This document shows positions 9,266 through 17,301 of a stretch of 62,254 nt of DNA, piece after piece. The stretch lies in assembly GCA_947631505.1 (NCBI GenBank), contig CANRLR010000017.1, positions 1-62,254 of the forward strand, written 5' to 3'. A model generated the notes under the pieces. It was given only the letters and a program-made list of their open reading frames with translations, was not told the origin of the DNA and searched no databases. Every line of letters begins with the position of its first letter. The first letter of the stretch is position 1. Origin of the DNA: an uncultured Lachnospiraceae bacterium. Its GTDB lineage: Bacteria; Bacillota; Clostridia; Lachnospirales; Lachnospiraceae. A program made the position numbers and the translations under genes.

Positions 9266-10372
9266 TCACTTGATTTTAATTAACTTCTTCCGATTCTTTG
9301 GGTACACGGCAATATAGGTTTTTCCCGGATTGATGGAAAGTATCTGACCATCCGCAGCTTTGTACACCATAGTTTTTTCTTTTTCATTTTTTTCCCATGT
9401 AATGTTCACTTTTTTGCCGCCGGTCAGATAATATCCTTTACCGCTGTTGTTTTCCAATTTCATAGTCTGATAACCATTCCGGTCAATGTTCGATTCCTCT
9501 ACCAGCTGGACAATTACATTTTTAAATGTAAGCTGTTTTTTATAATACGTATCCATATGTTTCTTCTTATACTCATATTTTTTGTATACTTTCTTTTTCG
9601 CATCATATTTTAACTGACAGGTAGAGTAGGCAGAAAAAGGAAGTGTAATATTTTTTGCCTTTTTCCCTTTTGCCAGTTCTGTAAAGCTGTCATTAAATTG
9701 AAAATGTTCTGCCTGCTGACTCTCATCCTTTTTTAGCGGGTATTTTAATTTCTTGGCACCTTTTTTTATTTTCCTGCCATTCGTGAAAACATTGTGCGGT
9801 GCAGCAATTCTATTATCTCTTGCATAGACAATGGGACCGATTGCTGATAGACCACTTATATTCTCGGTCTTCAATTTTTTCATTTTTTTCACTGCATATT
9901 TCGTATGTCCAAAATGACAAAAAATCGCATCCCATTCTTCCGCAAACTGTACATAATAGTGTCTTGCACTACGGACAGAGCCAACTTTCTTTACATCCGA
10001 TATATCCTGATACACCGCCAGCATACGGGTAATTCCCCCTTCTGCCAAAGCTTCATATAAGATATCTGCTTTTGATGTTCCCATTTGACGGTTAAACGCA
10101 TATTCAATATTATTAATCATAACGGCATACGGTCTTTTCGCCTCCACTTCCGGCTTTACCCATTGACCGGTCATAGAACTTTTTACCATTCCCTCATGCG
10201 GATTCTTTGTCGGTGCCGGTGTTGGTGCCGGTGTTTCTGTAACAGCAGATGTCACCACTGCCTTTTCCTCTGTACTGTTGTTCCGGTACATCATAAATCC
10301 CCAAATAAACAACAGTGCTCCGACTGTTACTAAAAAAGAAATTAAAATAATCTGTTTTTGTTTTCTGCTCAT
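9266..10372 (-). CDS. DUF3048 (YerB-like) extracytoplasmic protein
   Basis: The 368-residue protein begins with a membrane anchor (residues 8-27), then a Thr/Pro-rich linker (TPAPTPAPT). The DUF3048 domain follows, recognised by RPYAVMINNIEYAFNRQMG, ADILYEALAEGGITRMLAVYQD and VGSVRSARHYYV. The family is common in Firmicutes (YerB of Bacillus); its function is not established. The C-terminal half is unusually Lys-rich. An AGGAGG site lies seven bases before the ATG, and it directly follows ybeY. Confidence 0.85.
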   Translation of the reverse strand: MSRKQKQIILISFLVTVGALLFIWGFMMYRNNSTEEKAVVTSAVTETPAPTPAPTKNPHEGMVKSSMTGQWVKPEVEAKRPYAVMINNIEYAFNRQMGTSKADILYEALAEGGITRMLAVYQDISDVKKVGSVRSARHYYVQFAEEWDAIFCHFGHTKYAVKKMKKLKTENISGLSAIGPIVYARDNRIAAPHNVFTNGRKIKKGAKKLKYPLKKDESQQAEHFQFNDSFTELAKGKKAKNITLPFSAYSTCQLKYDAKKKVYKKYEYKKKHMDTYYKKQLTFKNVIVQLVEESNIDRNGYQTMKLENNSGKGYYLTGGKKVNITWEKNEKEKTMVYKAADGQILSINPGKTYIAVYPKNRKKLIKIK

Positions 10373-10383
10373 CCTCTGGCCTC

Positions 10384-10881
10384 CTAACGATTGATTTTCA
10401 ATCCATCCATAATACTACGCTGTTTCTCTTCCATTTTCATCCGTTCCTTTTCTTCCATATGGTCATACCCTAGGAGATGAAGCATACTGTGCACTGTAAG
10501 AAAAGCAAACTCCCGCATCTCCGAATGCCCATATTCTTTCGCCTGTTCCTTTATAACATCGGCACAGAGCACAATATCTCCCAGCAAAAGTTCATCACTC
10601 TCAGGAGAAAGTGTCCTTGTCCGGCAAAACATATCCCCTCCAAAATCTGCCGGCTCATCGTATTCTGCCATCGGAAAGCTAAGAACATCCGTCGGCTTGT
10701 CCACCTGCCGAAATTCCTTATTCATCCGATGAATCTCCTCTTTGGAAACTAATAGTATACTGACTTCTGCCTCAAAAGGGCAGTTTTCCTGTTCTAATAC
10801 ATAAGGAACAATTTTTCTAATAAGTGCTTCCTCTTGAAATTCAAATTCTGTCTCACAAATTTTTTCAAATAATATTGTCAT
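10384..10881 (-). CDS. ybeY: rRNA maturation endoribonuclease YbeY
   Basis: A single-strand-specific metallo-endoribonuclease involved in 16S rRNA 3'-end maturation and ribosome quality control. The zinc motif HSMLHLLGYDH (H-x3-H-x5-H) is near residues 131-141, and the family strands VDVLSFP-like (KPTDVLSFPM) and LGDIVLCADV are present. At 165 residues it is full length. Its start overlaps the end of phoH by four bases, the conserved Firmicute gene order. Confidence 0.95.
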   Translation of the reverse strand: MTILFEKICETEFEFQEEALIRKIVPYVLEQENCPFEAEVSILLVSKEEIHRMNKEFRQVDKPTDVLSFPMAEYDEPADFGGDMFCRTRTLSPESDELLLGDIVLCADVIKEQAKEYGHSEMREFAFLTVHSMLHLLGYDHMEEKERMKMEEKQRSIMDGLKINR

Positions 10882-11912
10882 GAACGACCTGCTTTCTTTC
10901 TACTTTGAACTCCACTGCTTTTTCCTGTTCTGTTTCTTCTAGACTCTCGATATTTTTCTTTCGCCTCAAATTTTTCATAAGCATGTACAATTTTTTGTAC
11001 TAAAGGATGTCTTACAACATCTTTATTCGTCAAATAGGTAAAACCGATTTCTTCTACATTCCGTAGTACCTTAGCAGCCTGCTCAAGTCCTGATTGTGCA
11101 CTGAACGGGAGATCCTTTTGAGACAGATCACCCGTTATGACCACTTTCGAGCCAAATCCGATTCGGGTCAAAAACATTTTCATCTGAGCTGTTGTTGTGT
11201 TCTGAGCCTCATCTAATATAATAAAGGCGTTATCCAACGTCCGTCCCCTCATATAAGCAAGCGGTGCCACCTCAATCAGACCTTTTTCTGAATTCTTTAT
11301 AAAACTATCTGCTCCCATGATCTGATACAGGGCATCATACAAAGGCCGCAAATATGGATCAATCTTACTCTGTAAATCTCCTGGTAAAAAACCAAGGTTC
11401 TCACCCGCTTCAATAGCCGGACGGGTAAGAATGATTTTACTGACTTGATTACTTTTAAATGCCTGTATCGCCATCGCCATCGCCAAATAAGTTTTACCGG
11501 TTCCTGCCGGCCCGATTCCGAAAACCATCATTTTATCCTGAATCTGTTTTACGTAATTTTGCTGGCCCAATGTCTTTGGCTTAATGGGTTTCCCCTGAAT
11601 GGTATATCCAATCATTTCTTTATCAATTTCCGCCAAAGAAATTTCGGAATGTTCTTTGGAAAGGGCAAGAATATAATCTACATTCTGCTCCGTAATAGTA
11701 TTTCCCCGCTCTGACAAGGTAAGAAGTTCCCGCAAAACATTCTGTGCTTCTTTCACTGCCGGAGCACTCCCAAGTATTTTTACGTTCCCGTCCCGCCCGA
11801 TAATTTCAACGGATAATGCTCTCTCTATCTTTTTTACAAAGACATCTAATCCACCAAAAATATTTTGTTCATGCTCTACTGGTATCGTTAGAATTAATTC
11901 CTGTTGTTCCAT
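10878..11912 (-). CDS. phoH: PhoH-family P-loop ATPase
   Basis: 344 residues. An N-terminal KH-like region is followed by the PhoH ATPase domain with Walker A GPAGTGKT (near residue 137) and a Walker B-type segment IILDEAQN (near 230). The family is linked to RNA metabolism. It lies between yqfD and ybeY, and the C-terminal tail is basic. A GGAGG site is six bases before the ATG. Confidence 0.93.
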   Translation of the reverse strand: MEQQELILTIPVEHEQNIFGGLDVFVKKIERALSVEIIGRDGNVKILGSAPAVKEAQNVLRELLTLSERGNTITEQNVDYILALSKEHSEISLAEIDKEMIGYTIQGKPIKPKTLGQQNYVKQIQDKMMVFGIGPAGTGKTYLAMAMAIQAFKSNQVSKIILTRPAIEAGENLGFLPGDLQSKIDPYLRPLYDALYQIMGADSFIKNSEKGLIEVAPLAYMRGRTLDNAFIILDEAQNTTTAQMKMFLTRIGFGSKVVITGDLSQKDLPFSAQSGLEQAAKVLRNVEEIGFTYLTNKDVVRHPLVQKIVHAYEKFEAKEKYRESRRNRTGKSSGVQSRKKAGRS

Positions 11913-11926
11913 GCTTTCCTCCAGAC

Positions 11927-13171
11927 TTACTGCAAATCCTTTTTCTCCTCGCTTATACTCTCACATACTAGTTCGTCTTTTGTCACGGCTTTCGTATCCA
12001 TTTTATCACACACATAAGAAATTTTCCCATTTACAAGCCACGTCTTTGTATCCTTTTGTTTCATTACTGCCGAATGAGACATCAAAGTCATTCCTGCATC
12101 CTGTACCTCCCGCAAACGGTGCTGATACCGTTCCATACCCTCTTTTTTTAATTCTTCCCTGTTATAAGTACAATTTATTAACTGATATTCCCGGTAAATC
12201 ATTTGCGTAATCTGAAAACGGCTTTCATAGGGATGAATCGTCCGATTTGTGCATATAGAAGTAATTATATCATACTTGGCTGAATTATCCAACCGTTTCA
12301 ATGGATTTCTTATGTAAAATCTCTTGCTGCCGGTCTGTACTTCATAATACTGAATTTCCTTTCCCGTATACACTTTCTTCTGATACCGGACAGAAACTTC
12401 TTCCGTTACTTTTTCCTGTACTAATATTTCAACATTCCCTTTTGCTGCCACTGCATTTTTTTTCACAATTTCATCACCGTCACCGGTGACCGGTACTACT
12501 CCGCTTATTATAATCTGTCCCTTTTTTATCTTATCCCCTTTTTTTACAAGTGCAGTCCCCCGGTTCACTGCAATCGACTGTATGACACCATTATAGGGAC
12601 TGATCAGATGATAGGACTGTCCGTTTTTCTCATGTTCAATTGTCTTCTTTCCCTCTTTGACCGAAATTTGTAGAACACTTCCTTTTTCCTCTGCTGATAC
12701 CCAGCTGATCTGCGGATGAAGCCTTCGGATTTCTTTTTCTATAAAATCACAATCCAAACGGCTTCGTTTCATCCCTGCATAGACCGATAATCCCTCTACC
12801 GTCCGCTGCAACGTTTCCTTGGAATAACCGCTCTGTCCACGATATGTAATTTCCCACACAAAAGAAGACAAAAAAGCTAAGGAACAAAAAAACAAAACAA
12901 TCCCCGTTACAAAAGTCCAGTTTCGTTTCATCCATGTAATTTGAAACGGAAGCCCATGACGACAGCATATTTTAGGATATATATTTGTTTTCGCCGCCAT
13001 AGGTGGCAGTTTCTTATAATCTGCCGCCGAGATTTCAAATATAATATTGTCTTTTCGTTTTATATTCCAAAGACGAATACCATGATGACGGCACATATTC
13101 ATAAATCGCTCCCAAGCGCCGTTCTTTACCCTACATATTACATAACCTTTGAGCCAATGCAGATTTACCAC
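11927..13171 (-). CDS. yqfD: Sporulation protein YqfD
   Basis: A 414-residue membrane protein of the YqfD family (known in Bacillus from the mother-cell sporulation regulon). A short N-terminal cytoplasmic domain is followed by one clear transmembrane segment near residues 88-110. A long extracytoplasmic part follows, with SPYNGVIQSIAVNRGTALVKKGDKIKKGQIIISG, a biotinyl-lipoyl-like hairpin. The start is a GTG directly after the yqfC stop, with an AAGGAG sequence that abuts it, so the start is somewhat uncertain. It is surely coupled to yqfC. Confidence 0.9.
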   Translation of the reverse strand: MVNLHWLKGYVICRVKNGAWERFMNMCRHHGIRLWNIKRKDNIIFEISAADYKKLPPMAAKTNIYPKICCRHGLPFQITWMKRNWTFVTGIVLFFCSLAFLSSFVWEITYRGQSGYSKETLQRTVEGLSVYAGMKRSRLDCDFIEKEIRRLHPQISWVSAEEKGSVLQISVKEGKKTIEHEKNGQSYHLISPYNGVIQSIAVNRGTALVKKGDKIKKGQIIISGVVPVTGDGDEIVKKNAVAAKGNVEILVQEKVTEEVSVRYQKKVYTGKEIQYYEVQTGSKRFYIRNPLKRLDNSAKYDIITSICTNRTIHPYESRFQITQMIYREYQLINCTYNREELKKEGMERYQHRLREVQDAGMTLMSHSAVMKQKDTKTWLVNGKISYVCDKMDTKAVTKDELVCESISEEKKDLQ

Positions 13172-13174
13172 TCC

Positions 13175-13429
13175 TTACGTTGGGATATACTGTACTTGAT
13201 GTATAATACCCCGGATTTTACAATCCTCTTTTGTAAAACGGTCAATCTCTAATTTTGAGCCTTCAATAAGTAATTTAACATGCTTGCCCTGTAGCTTGAT
13301 CTTGGTATCCGAATATTCAATAATTGATTTGTAGTTCTCTACCAGTGCACTCCGATTGCCATATACATTAACAATAGTAGCTCCCTCTGTTACATCCGGC
13401 GGAATATCTAGTTTTTCCGATAAATTCAT
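13175..13429 (-). CDS. yqfC: Sporulation protein YqfC (YabP/YqfC family)
   Basis: 84 residues from the ATG at 13429, which has GGGAG eight bases upstream; a GTG seven codons earlier opens the frame but lacks a site. The protein shows the YabP/YqfC pattern: LDIPPDVTEGATIVNVYGNRSALVENYKSI, then a basic GKHVKLLIEGSKLEID. Together with yqfD, phoH and ybeY it forms the standard endospore-former cluster and supports a spore-forming host. Confidence 0.92.
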   Translation of the reverse strand: MNLSEKLDIPPDVTEGATIVNVYGNRSALVENYKSIIEYSDTKIKLQGKHVKLLIEGSKLEIDRFTKEDCKIRGIIHQVQYIPT

Positions 13430-13502
13430 TTTAACAGCTCCCGGAAACACTTTCTATTCATTATATGTTACTGCTTTCATATGGTTCTTTCTCATTGTAC
13501 AA

Positions 13503-13552
13503 AAATTGAAAAGAACCTGCTTTCATAATATATGAAAACAAGTTCTTTTCTA
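13503..13552 (-). terminator. Terminator of rpsU
   Basis: On the minus strand GAAAAGAACTTGTTTTCAT pairs with a second arm of matching length across a five-base loop (13507-13549, two GU pairs), followed by TTTTTG. It begins about 10 bases after the rpsU stop and separates it from yqfC. Confidence 0.75.
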
Positions 13553-13559
13553 TGTGCTA

Positions 13560-13736
13560 TTATTTGTATTTTCTTTTACGAGCTGCTTCAGACTTCTTCT
13601 TACGTCTTACGCTTGGTTTTTCATAATGCTCTCTCTTACGAATCTCCTGCTGAATACCCGCTTTTGCACAGTTTCTCTTGAAACGACGCAATGCACTATC
13701 CAATGATTCGTTTTCTTTTACTGTTACACTAGACAT
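13560..13736 (-). CDS. rpsU: Small ribosomal subunit protein bS21
   Basis: A 58-residue highly basic protein with the S21 signature: [19 protein letters not shown] near the start and [21 protein letters not shown] at the end. It binds the 30S platform near the anti-Shine-Dalgarno region. A very strong site (GGAGGGAGGTAAGG) lies upstream, and a hairpin in the leader ends immediately before that site. It has its own promoter and terminator. Confidence 0.96.
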   Translation of the reverse strand: MSSVTVKENESLDSALRRFKRNCAKAGIQQEIRKREHYEKPSVRRKKKSEAARKRKYK

Positions 13737-13758
13737 TGTATCACACCTTACCTCCCTC

Positions 13759-13787
13759 CAGTTGTAAATTGTGCTTCAATACAACTG
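13759..13787 (-). promoter_or_regulatory. Leader hairpin next to the rpsU ribosome binding site
   Basis: CAGTTGTA and TACAACTG form a perfect 8-bp stem with a 13-base loop, and the 3' arm touches the GGAGGGAGG site. It could tune translation start, for example by autoregulation; only the pairing is seen. Confidence 0.4.
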
Positions 13788-13813
13788 ATTGGGTATTTTT
13801 TGCACTATCATTA

Positions 13814-13841
13814 ATTATACCATATTTTTTCCATTCGTCAA
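13814..13841 (-). promoter_or_regulatory. Promoter of rpsU
   Basis: TTGACG (13836-13841) and TATAAT (13814-13819) are 16 bases apart on the minus strand, giving a leader of about 70 bases. Confidence 0.7.
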
Positions 13842-13874
13842 CCACTTTCTTGATTTTCTTTCGCCTGAGCACCA

Positions 13875-14174
13875 TTACAGCAGTAACATCAATAAAGCAC
13901 TAAGTACCGCTCCCAATGCTACAATTACCAGACCCTTATCCAAAAATGCAAGAACCAGTGCTGCCCCTGTCCCAATAACCGAAGCCGGCATACTTCCGGT
14001 AGCATAAAAAATGGATGGAAAGGTCAATGCCGCTAATACGGCATAGGGAACATAATATAAAAAGGATTGTATCCATTCCGATTCGATTTTTTTCTGAAAA
14101 ATGGTAATCGGAAGTACGCGAATGAAATATGTTATGCCTGCCATTATGGCAACACTAATAAATATATTACTCAT
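13875..14174 (-). CDS. azlD: Branched-chain amino acid exporter, small subunit AzlD
   Basis: A 99-residue protein with three to four hydrophobic segments and the typical start ITYFIRVLPITIF. AzlD pairs with AzlC to export branched-chain amino acids or analogues. It overlaps the end of azlC by eight bases. Confidence 0.85.
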   Translation of the reverse strand: MSNIFISVAIMAGITYFIRVLPITIFQKKIESEWIQSFLYYVPYAVLAALTFPSIFYATGSMPASVIGTGAALVLAFLDKGLVIVALGAVLSALLMLLL

Positions 14175-14877
14175 TTACAGCCTCCTCACATGGTGAAACC
14201 GGATACAGAAATGCCCCTGCTCCAGCAGCAATAACGGTTGCAAGAATCACCTGAAAACCTCCCGAAATACCTGAAAATACAGGCAGGTAATAAAGGATAC
14301 ATTCGACGAGAACAGCCAGCACAATAACAAAAACAATTGCTCTGTTTTTCCTCGCCGGCGGAACTATGATAGCAATAAACATCGCATATAAGCCAAGCTC
14401 CATCGCATTTGCTAACAACTCCGGCATAATCCCCGAAGCCACTCCCCCTAACAGCGTTCCCATTGTCCATCCAAGCACCGGCATAGAAATCAGACCATAC
14501 ATATAAGGTGCTGTAATCTGTCGTTCCTCTCCTGACGCCACAGCAAATATTTCATCCGTAATTCCATATCCAAACAGTAAACAGCTCTTCCGTTTCACCG
14601 AAGCTGACAATTTTTGGGAAAGTGCTAACGACATAAGCATGTAACGAAGGTTAATAATAAAAGTTGTAAGTGCCAGTTCAATCCAGGTACCTCCCGCCAG
14701 TATCAAATTCGTTCCGGCAAACTGACCTGCTGATGTCAGATTCGTAAATGACATAATTACTGCAATCCATACCGGCATACCACCGTGTACCGCTTTTACC
14801 CCAAAAGTAAAGGATACTGACAGATATCCTAAAGCAATGGGAATTCCTCTCTTCCAGCCATACCAAAAATCATTCAT
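14167..14877 (-). CDS. azlC: Branched-chain amino acid exporter, large subunit AzlC
   Basis: 236 residues from the ATG at 14877, with the AzlC pattern GIPIALGYLSVSFTFGVKAV and NLTSAGQFAGTNLI and about six to seven membrane segments. This ATG overlaps the stop codon of the sensor kinase gene by eight bases and lacks a good site of its own, so translation is probably coupled to the kinase. A TTG seven codons upstream is an alternative. The linkage hints that kinase and exporter are expressed together. Confidence 0.85.
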   Translation of the reverse strand: MNDFWYGWKRGIPIALGYLSVSFTFGVKAVHGGMPVWIAVIMSFTNLTSAGQFAGTNLILAGGTWIELALTTFIINLRYMLMSLALSQKLSASVKRKSCLLFGYGITDEIFAVASGEERQITAPYMYGLISMPVLGWTMGTLLGGVASGIMPELLANAMELGLYAMFIAIIVPPARKNRAIVFVIVLAVLVECILYYLPVFSGISGGFQVILATVIAAGAGAFLYPVSPCEEAVNE

Positions 14878-16207
14878 TGTTCTTTTTAAAGGAAACAATC
14901 ATTTCTGTTCCCCTTCCTTCCTCACTTTTTACTTCAATTGCTGCCTTATGATATACAACAATATGCTTTACAATTGCCAGTCCAAGTCCAGTCCCCCCTG
15001 TCGCCTTGGAACGGCTTTTATCCACCCGGTAAAACCGTTCAAAAATACGCTCTACATTCTTTTCATGAATACCAATCCCCGTATCTTTGACCGATAAGTG
15101 AACCGCTTTTTTGTCTTCCCATAAATCAATCCGTACTTCTCCCTGTTCCTTATTGTATCGAATGCCATTATCAATGAGATTATAGAGCATTTCCTCAAGC
15201 ATTTTAGCACTTCCCCGAACCATATGTTTTTCCTTTTCGCAAAATTGAAGTTTCACCTTACGCTTGTCCGCATTCAGTTGAAGCATTTCCACACAGTCTG
15301 CTGTTATCTCTGTCAAATCCACCATTTGAAAATCATCTGACAAATCCATAGAATCCAATTTCGATAGCTGTAATATATCATTGATCAGGTTCAGCAGACG
15401 ATTGGCATTTTTATGAATTTCTCCGGCAAAACGAGTCACATCACGGTCTGTTGCCATCCCACTTTCAATCAATTCTGAATATCCACTGATAGAGGTAAGC
15501 GGCGTCTTGAGCTCATGAGATACATTGGCAGTAAACTCTTGTCGCAATTTGCTGCTTCTTACAATATCTTCATGCTGTTTCTTTATTGTGACCAAAAAAG
15601 GAGTCAACTCTTTATAGGCAGCAACCGGCTGGTCGCTTTCCATATTTTGTGCCAGTCTTTCAATTGGCGATACAATACTTTTTGCTAAAATTCTTGAAAA
15701 CAATATGCTGATTAAAATAAGTACAGCCACAACACCAAGGAAAAACGGAGATATCTGTATCAAAAAACTGAGATAGCTCTGACTGTCTTTCGACAGACGT
15801 AAAATATTTCCATCCTCCATCCGTATTGCATAATAAAAAGAAGCCTTTGATAATGTCGGTGAAGTACGAATAGATTTCCCTTCGCCATGGGCAATCGCAT
15901 CTCTGATCTCCGGTCTGTCCTTATGGTTTCCCATTTTATCTTCTGTCACTGTAGAATCTACCACAACAGTTCCCTGACCATCCACAACAGTTATACGGAT
16001 GTGGTTCATACTTTCTTCTGAAAGACCATTTGATTTAATTTCAGACATAATATCTTCATCATGTACAAGCACATGAGCAAAAGCCTGCAAATTTTCCATC
16101 ACTTCACTTTGAAACATATTATAGAATACTACTGTTGTCAACGAAAGCACCGCTATTATCGCAATGGCAGCTATTATGAAAAAGTTTACCTGTATTCTTT
16201 TTTTCAT
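14870..16207 (-). CDS. Sensor histidine kinase, PhoR/WalK-like, without a neighbouring regulator
   Basis: 445 residues from the ATG at 16207 (GGAGG five bases upstream). Membrane helices lie at about 8-29 and 149-171 and flank an extracytoplasmic sensor of some 120 residues. The HisKA domain has NVSHELKTPLTSISGYSELI with the phospho-acceptor His at 231. The ATPase domain shows NLIDNGIRYN, DTGIGI and GGTGLGLAIV. No response regulator gene adjoins it: the gene before is an LD-carboxypeptidase and the gene after is azlC. Its partner must be elsewhere. Confidence 0.9.
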   Translation of the reverse strand: MKKRIQVNFFIIAAIAIIAVLSLTTVVFYNMFQSEVMENLQAFAHVLVHDEDIMSEIKSNGLSEESMNHIRITVVDGQGTVVVDSTVTEDKMGNHKDRPEIRDAIAHGEGKSIRTSPTLSKASFYYAIRMEDGNILRLSKDSQSYLSFLIQISPFFLGVVAVLILISILFSRILAKSIVSPIERLAQNMESDQPVAAYKELTPFLVTIKKQHEDIVRSSKLRQEFTANVSHELKTPLTSISGYSELIESGMATDRDVTRFAGEIHKNANRLLNLINDILQLSKLDSMDLSDDFQMVDLTEITADCVEMLQLNADKRKVKLQFCEKEKHMVRGSAKMLEEMLYNLIDNGIRYNKEQGEVRIDLWEDKKAVHLSVKDTGIGIHEKNVERIFERFYRVDKSRSKATGGTGLGLAIVKHIVVYHKAAIEVKSEEGRGTEMIVSFKKNNE

Positions 16208-16238
16208 AGGGTCCTCCATTCCAAAGCAATATGGAATA

Positions 16239-17264
16239 TTATTTCATCTCCATGGTAATCTGAAATGCACCTTGATTTACTTCCACCGCTGCGTAAGAAC
16301 CACATACAAGAGGCATCATCGGGGCAAGATGTCCAATATCCAGATCCATAACAATTGGTACTCCCAAATCACCGAGAATGCCGGTTACTGCTTCGTACTG
16401 GTTCAGCCCCATGATTGGTTCATCAAAATGCAGCGGTCTTCCAATAAGAAAGCCCTTTGCATGGTTGAACCAGCCCGCCTCTTTTAAATTCCACAAACAC
16501 CGTCTCATTTCCATTACATTCAAATCACAGGATTCTAAAAACCATACAATGCCATCCCCTTCATATTTCTCTGTAAAAGATGTTACATTGTCAAAACGGG
16601 TTCCCACAAGATGAAGCAGACAATCCATGCAGCCTCCTACTAAACGTCCCTCAAACGAATACTGTTCCTTTTCCGGGAAACTGTATAATGCAAAAGGCTC
16701 TGTTACATGATATGGTTCCAAAGGATGTTCTTCATCTTTTTTTGATTCCTTTTCCCAGTGGGAATAATTATTCATTGTTAACTTTTTCCCTTTTAACAGC
16801 TCGAATGCATCGGAAACCGCTTCATGCCATGGCTCCATGCCAAAGGCTGCCGCACAAGGACCATATATGGATGCAGTATCCGCCAGAGTGGTCAGCAAAA
16901 AAGAGAAATTCGTATTATCGGAATATCCCATAAACCATTTTGGCTTTGATGCGGCTAAAGCACTGAAATCAAGATAGCTCACTACTTCGCACATCAATTC
17001 TCCGCCACCGCAGGAAATCAGGCAGTCCGAATTCCTGTTTTGATACATATCCATTAATTCCCCTGCACACAATTCCGGTCTGTTGCTTATTCCAATTCCC
17101 TGATCCGAGAAACAGTTTGTTCCCAGATTCGTCGCATACCCCATGGCATGAAATTTTTTAATCGTCTGTAAAAAGGCACTGTGATATGGTTCTGTTGCAC
17201 ATCCGAAAGCGGGTGCAACAAAGCCAATGGTATCACCGGAACGTAAAAATTTTGGAAATTTCAT
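16239..17264 (-). CDS. LD-carboxypeptidase (peptidase S66)
   Basis: 341 residues from the ATG at 17264, which has AGGAGG six bases upstream; the longer open frame starts seven codons earlier without a site. The S66 fold trims or recycles murein tetrapeptides, or hydrolyses related peptides such as microcin C analogues. The Ser-Glu-His triad is visible: Ser in MGYSDNT, Glu in WFLESCDL, His in IGHLAPMMPL. No signal peptide is present, so it acts in the cytoplasm. The S66 family also includes MccF-like immunity enzymes, and the sequence alone does not distinguish them. Confidence 0.88.
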   Translation of the reverse strand: MKFPKFLRSGDTIGFVAPAFGCATEPYHSAFLQTIKKFHAMGYATNLGTNCFSDQGIGISNRPELCAGELMDMYQNRNSDCLISCGGGELMCEVVSYLDFSALAASKPKWFMGYSDNTNFSFLLTTLADTASIYGPCAAAFGMEPWHEAVSDAFELLKGKKLTMNNYSHWEKESKKDEEHPLEPYHVTEPFALYSFPEKEQYSFEGRLVGGCMDCLLHLVGTRFDNVTSFTEKYEGDGIVWFLESCDLNVMEMRRCLWNLKEAGWFNHAKGFLIGRPLHFDEPIMGLNQYEAVTGILGDLGVPIVMDLDIGHLAPMMPLVCGSYAAVEVNQGAFQITMEMK

Positions 17265-17301
17265 AACAATCCTCCTCAATTCCAACTATTTTTTTCGCGT
17301 T

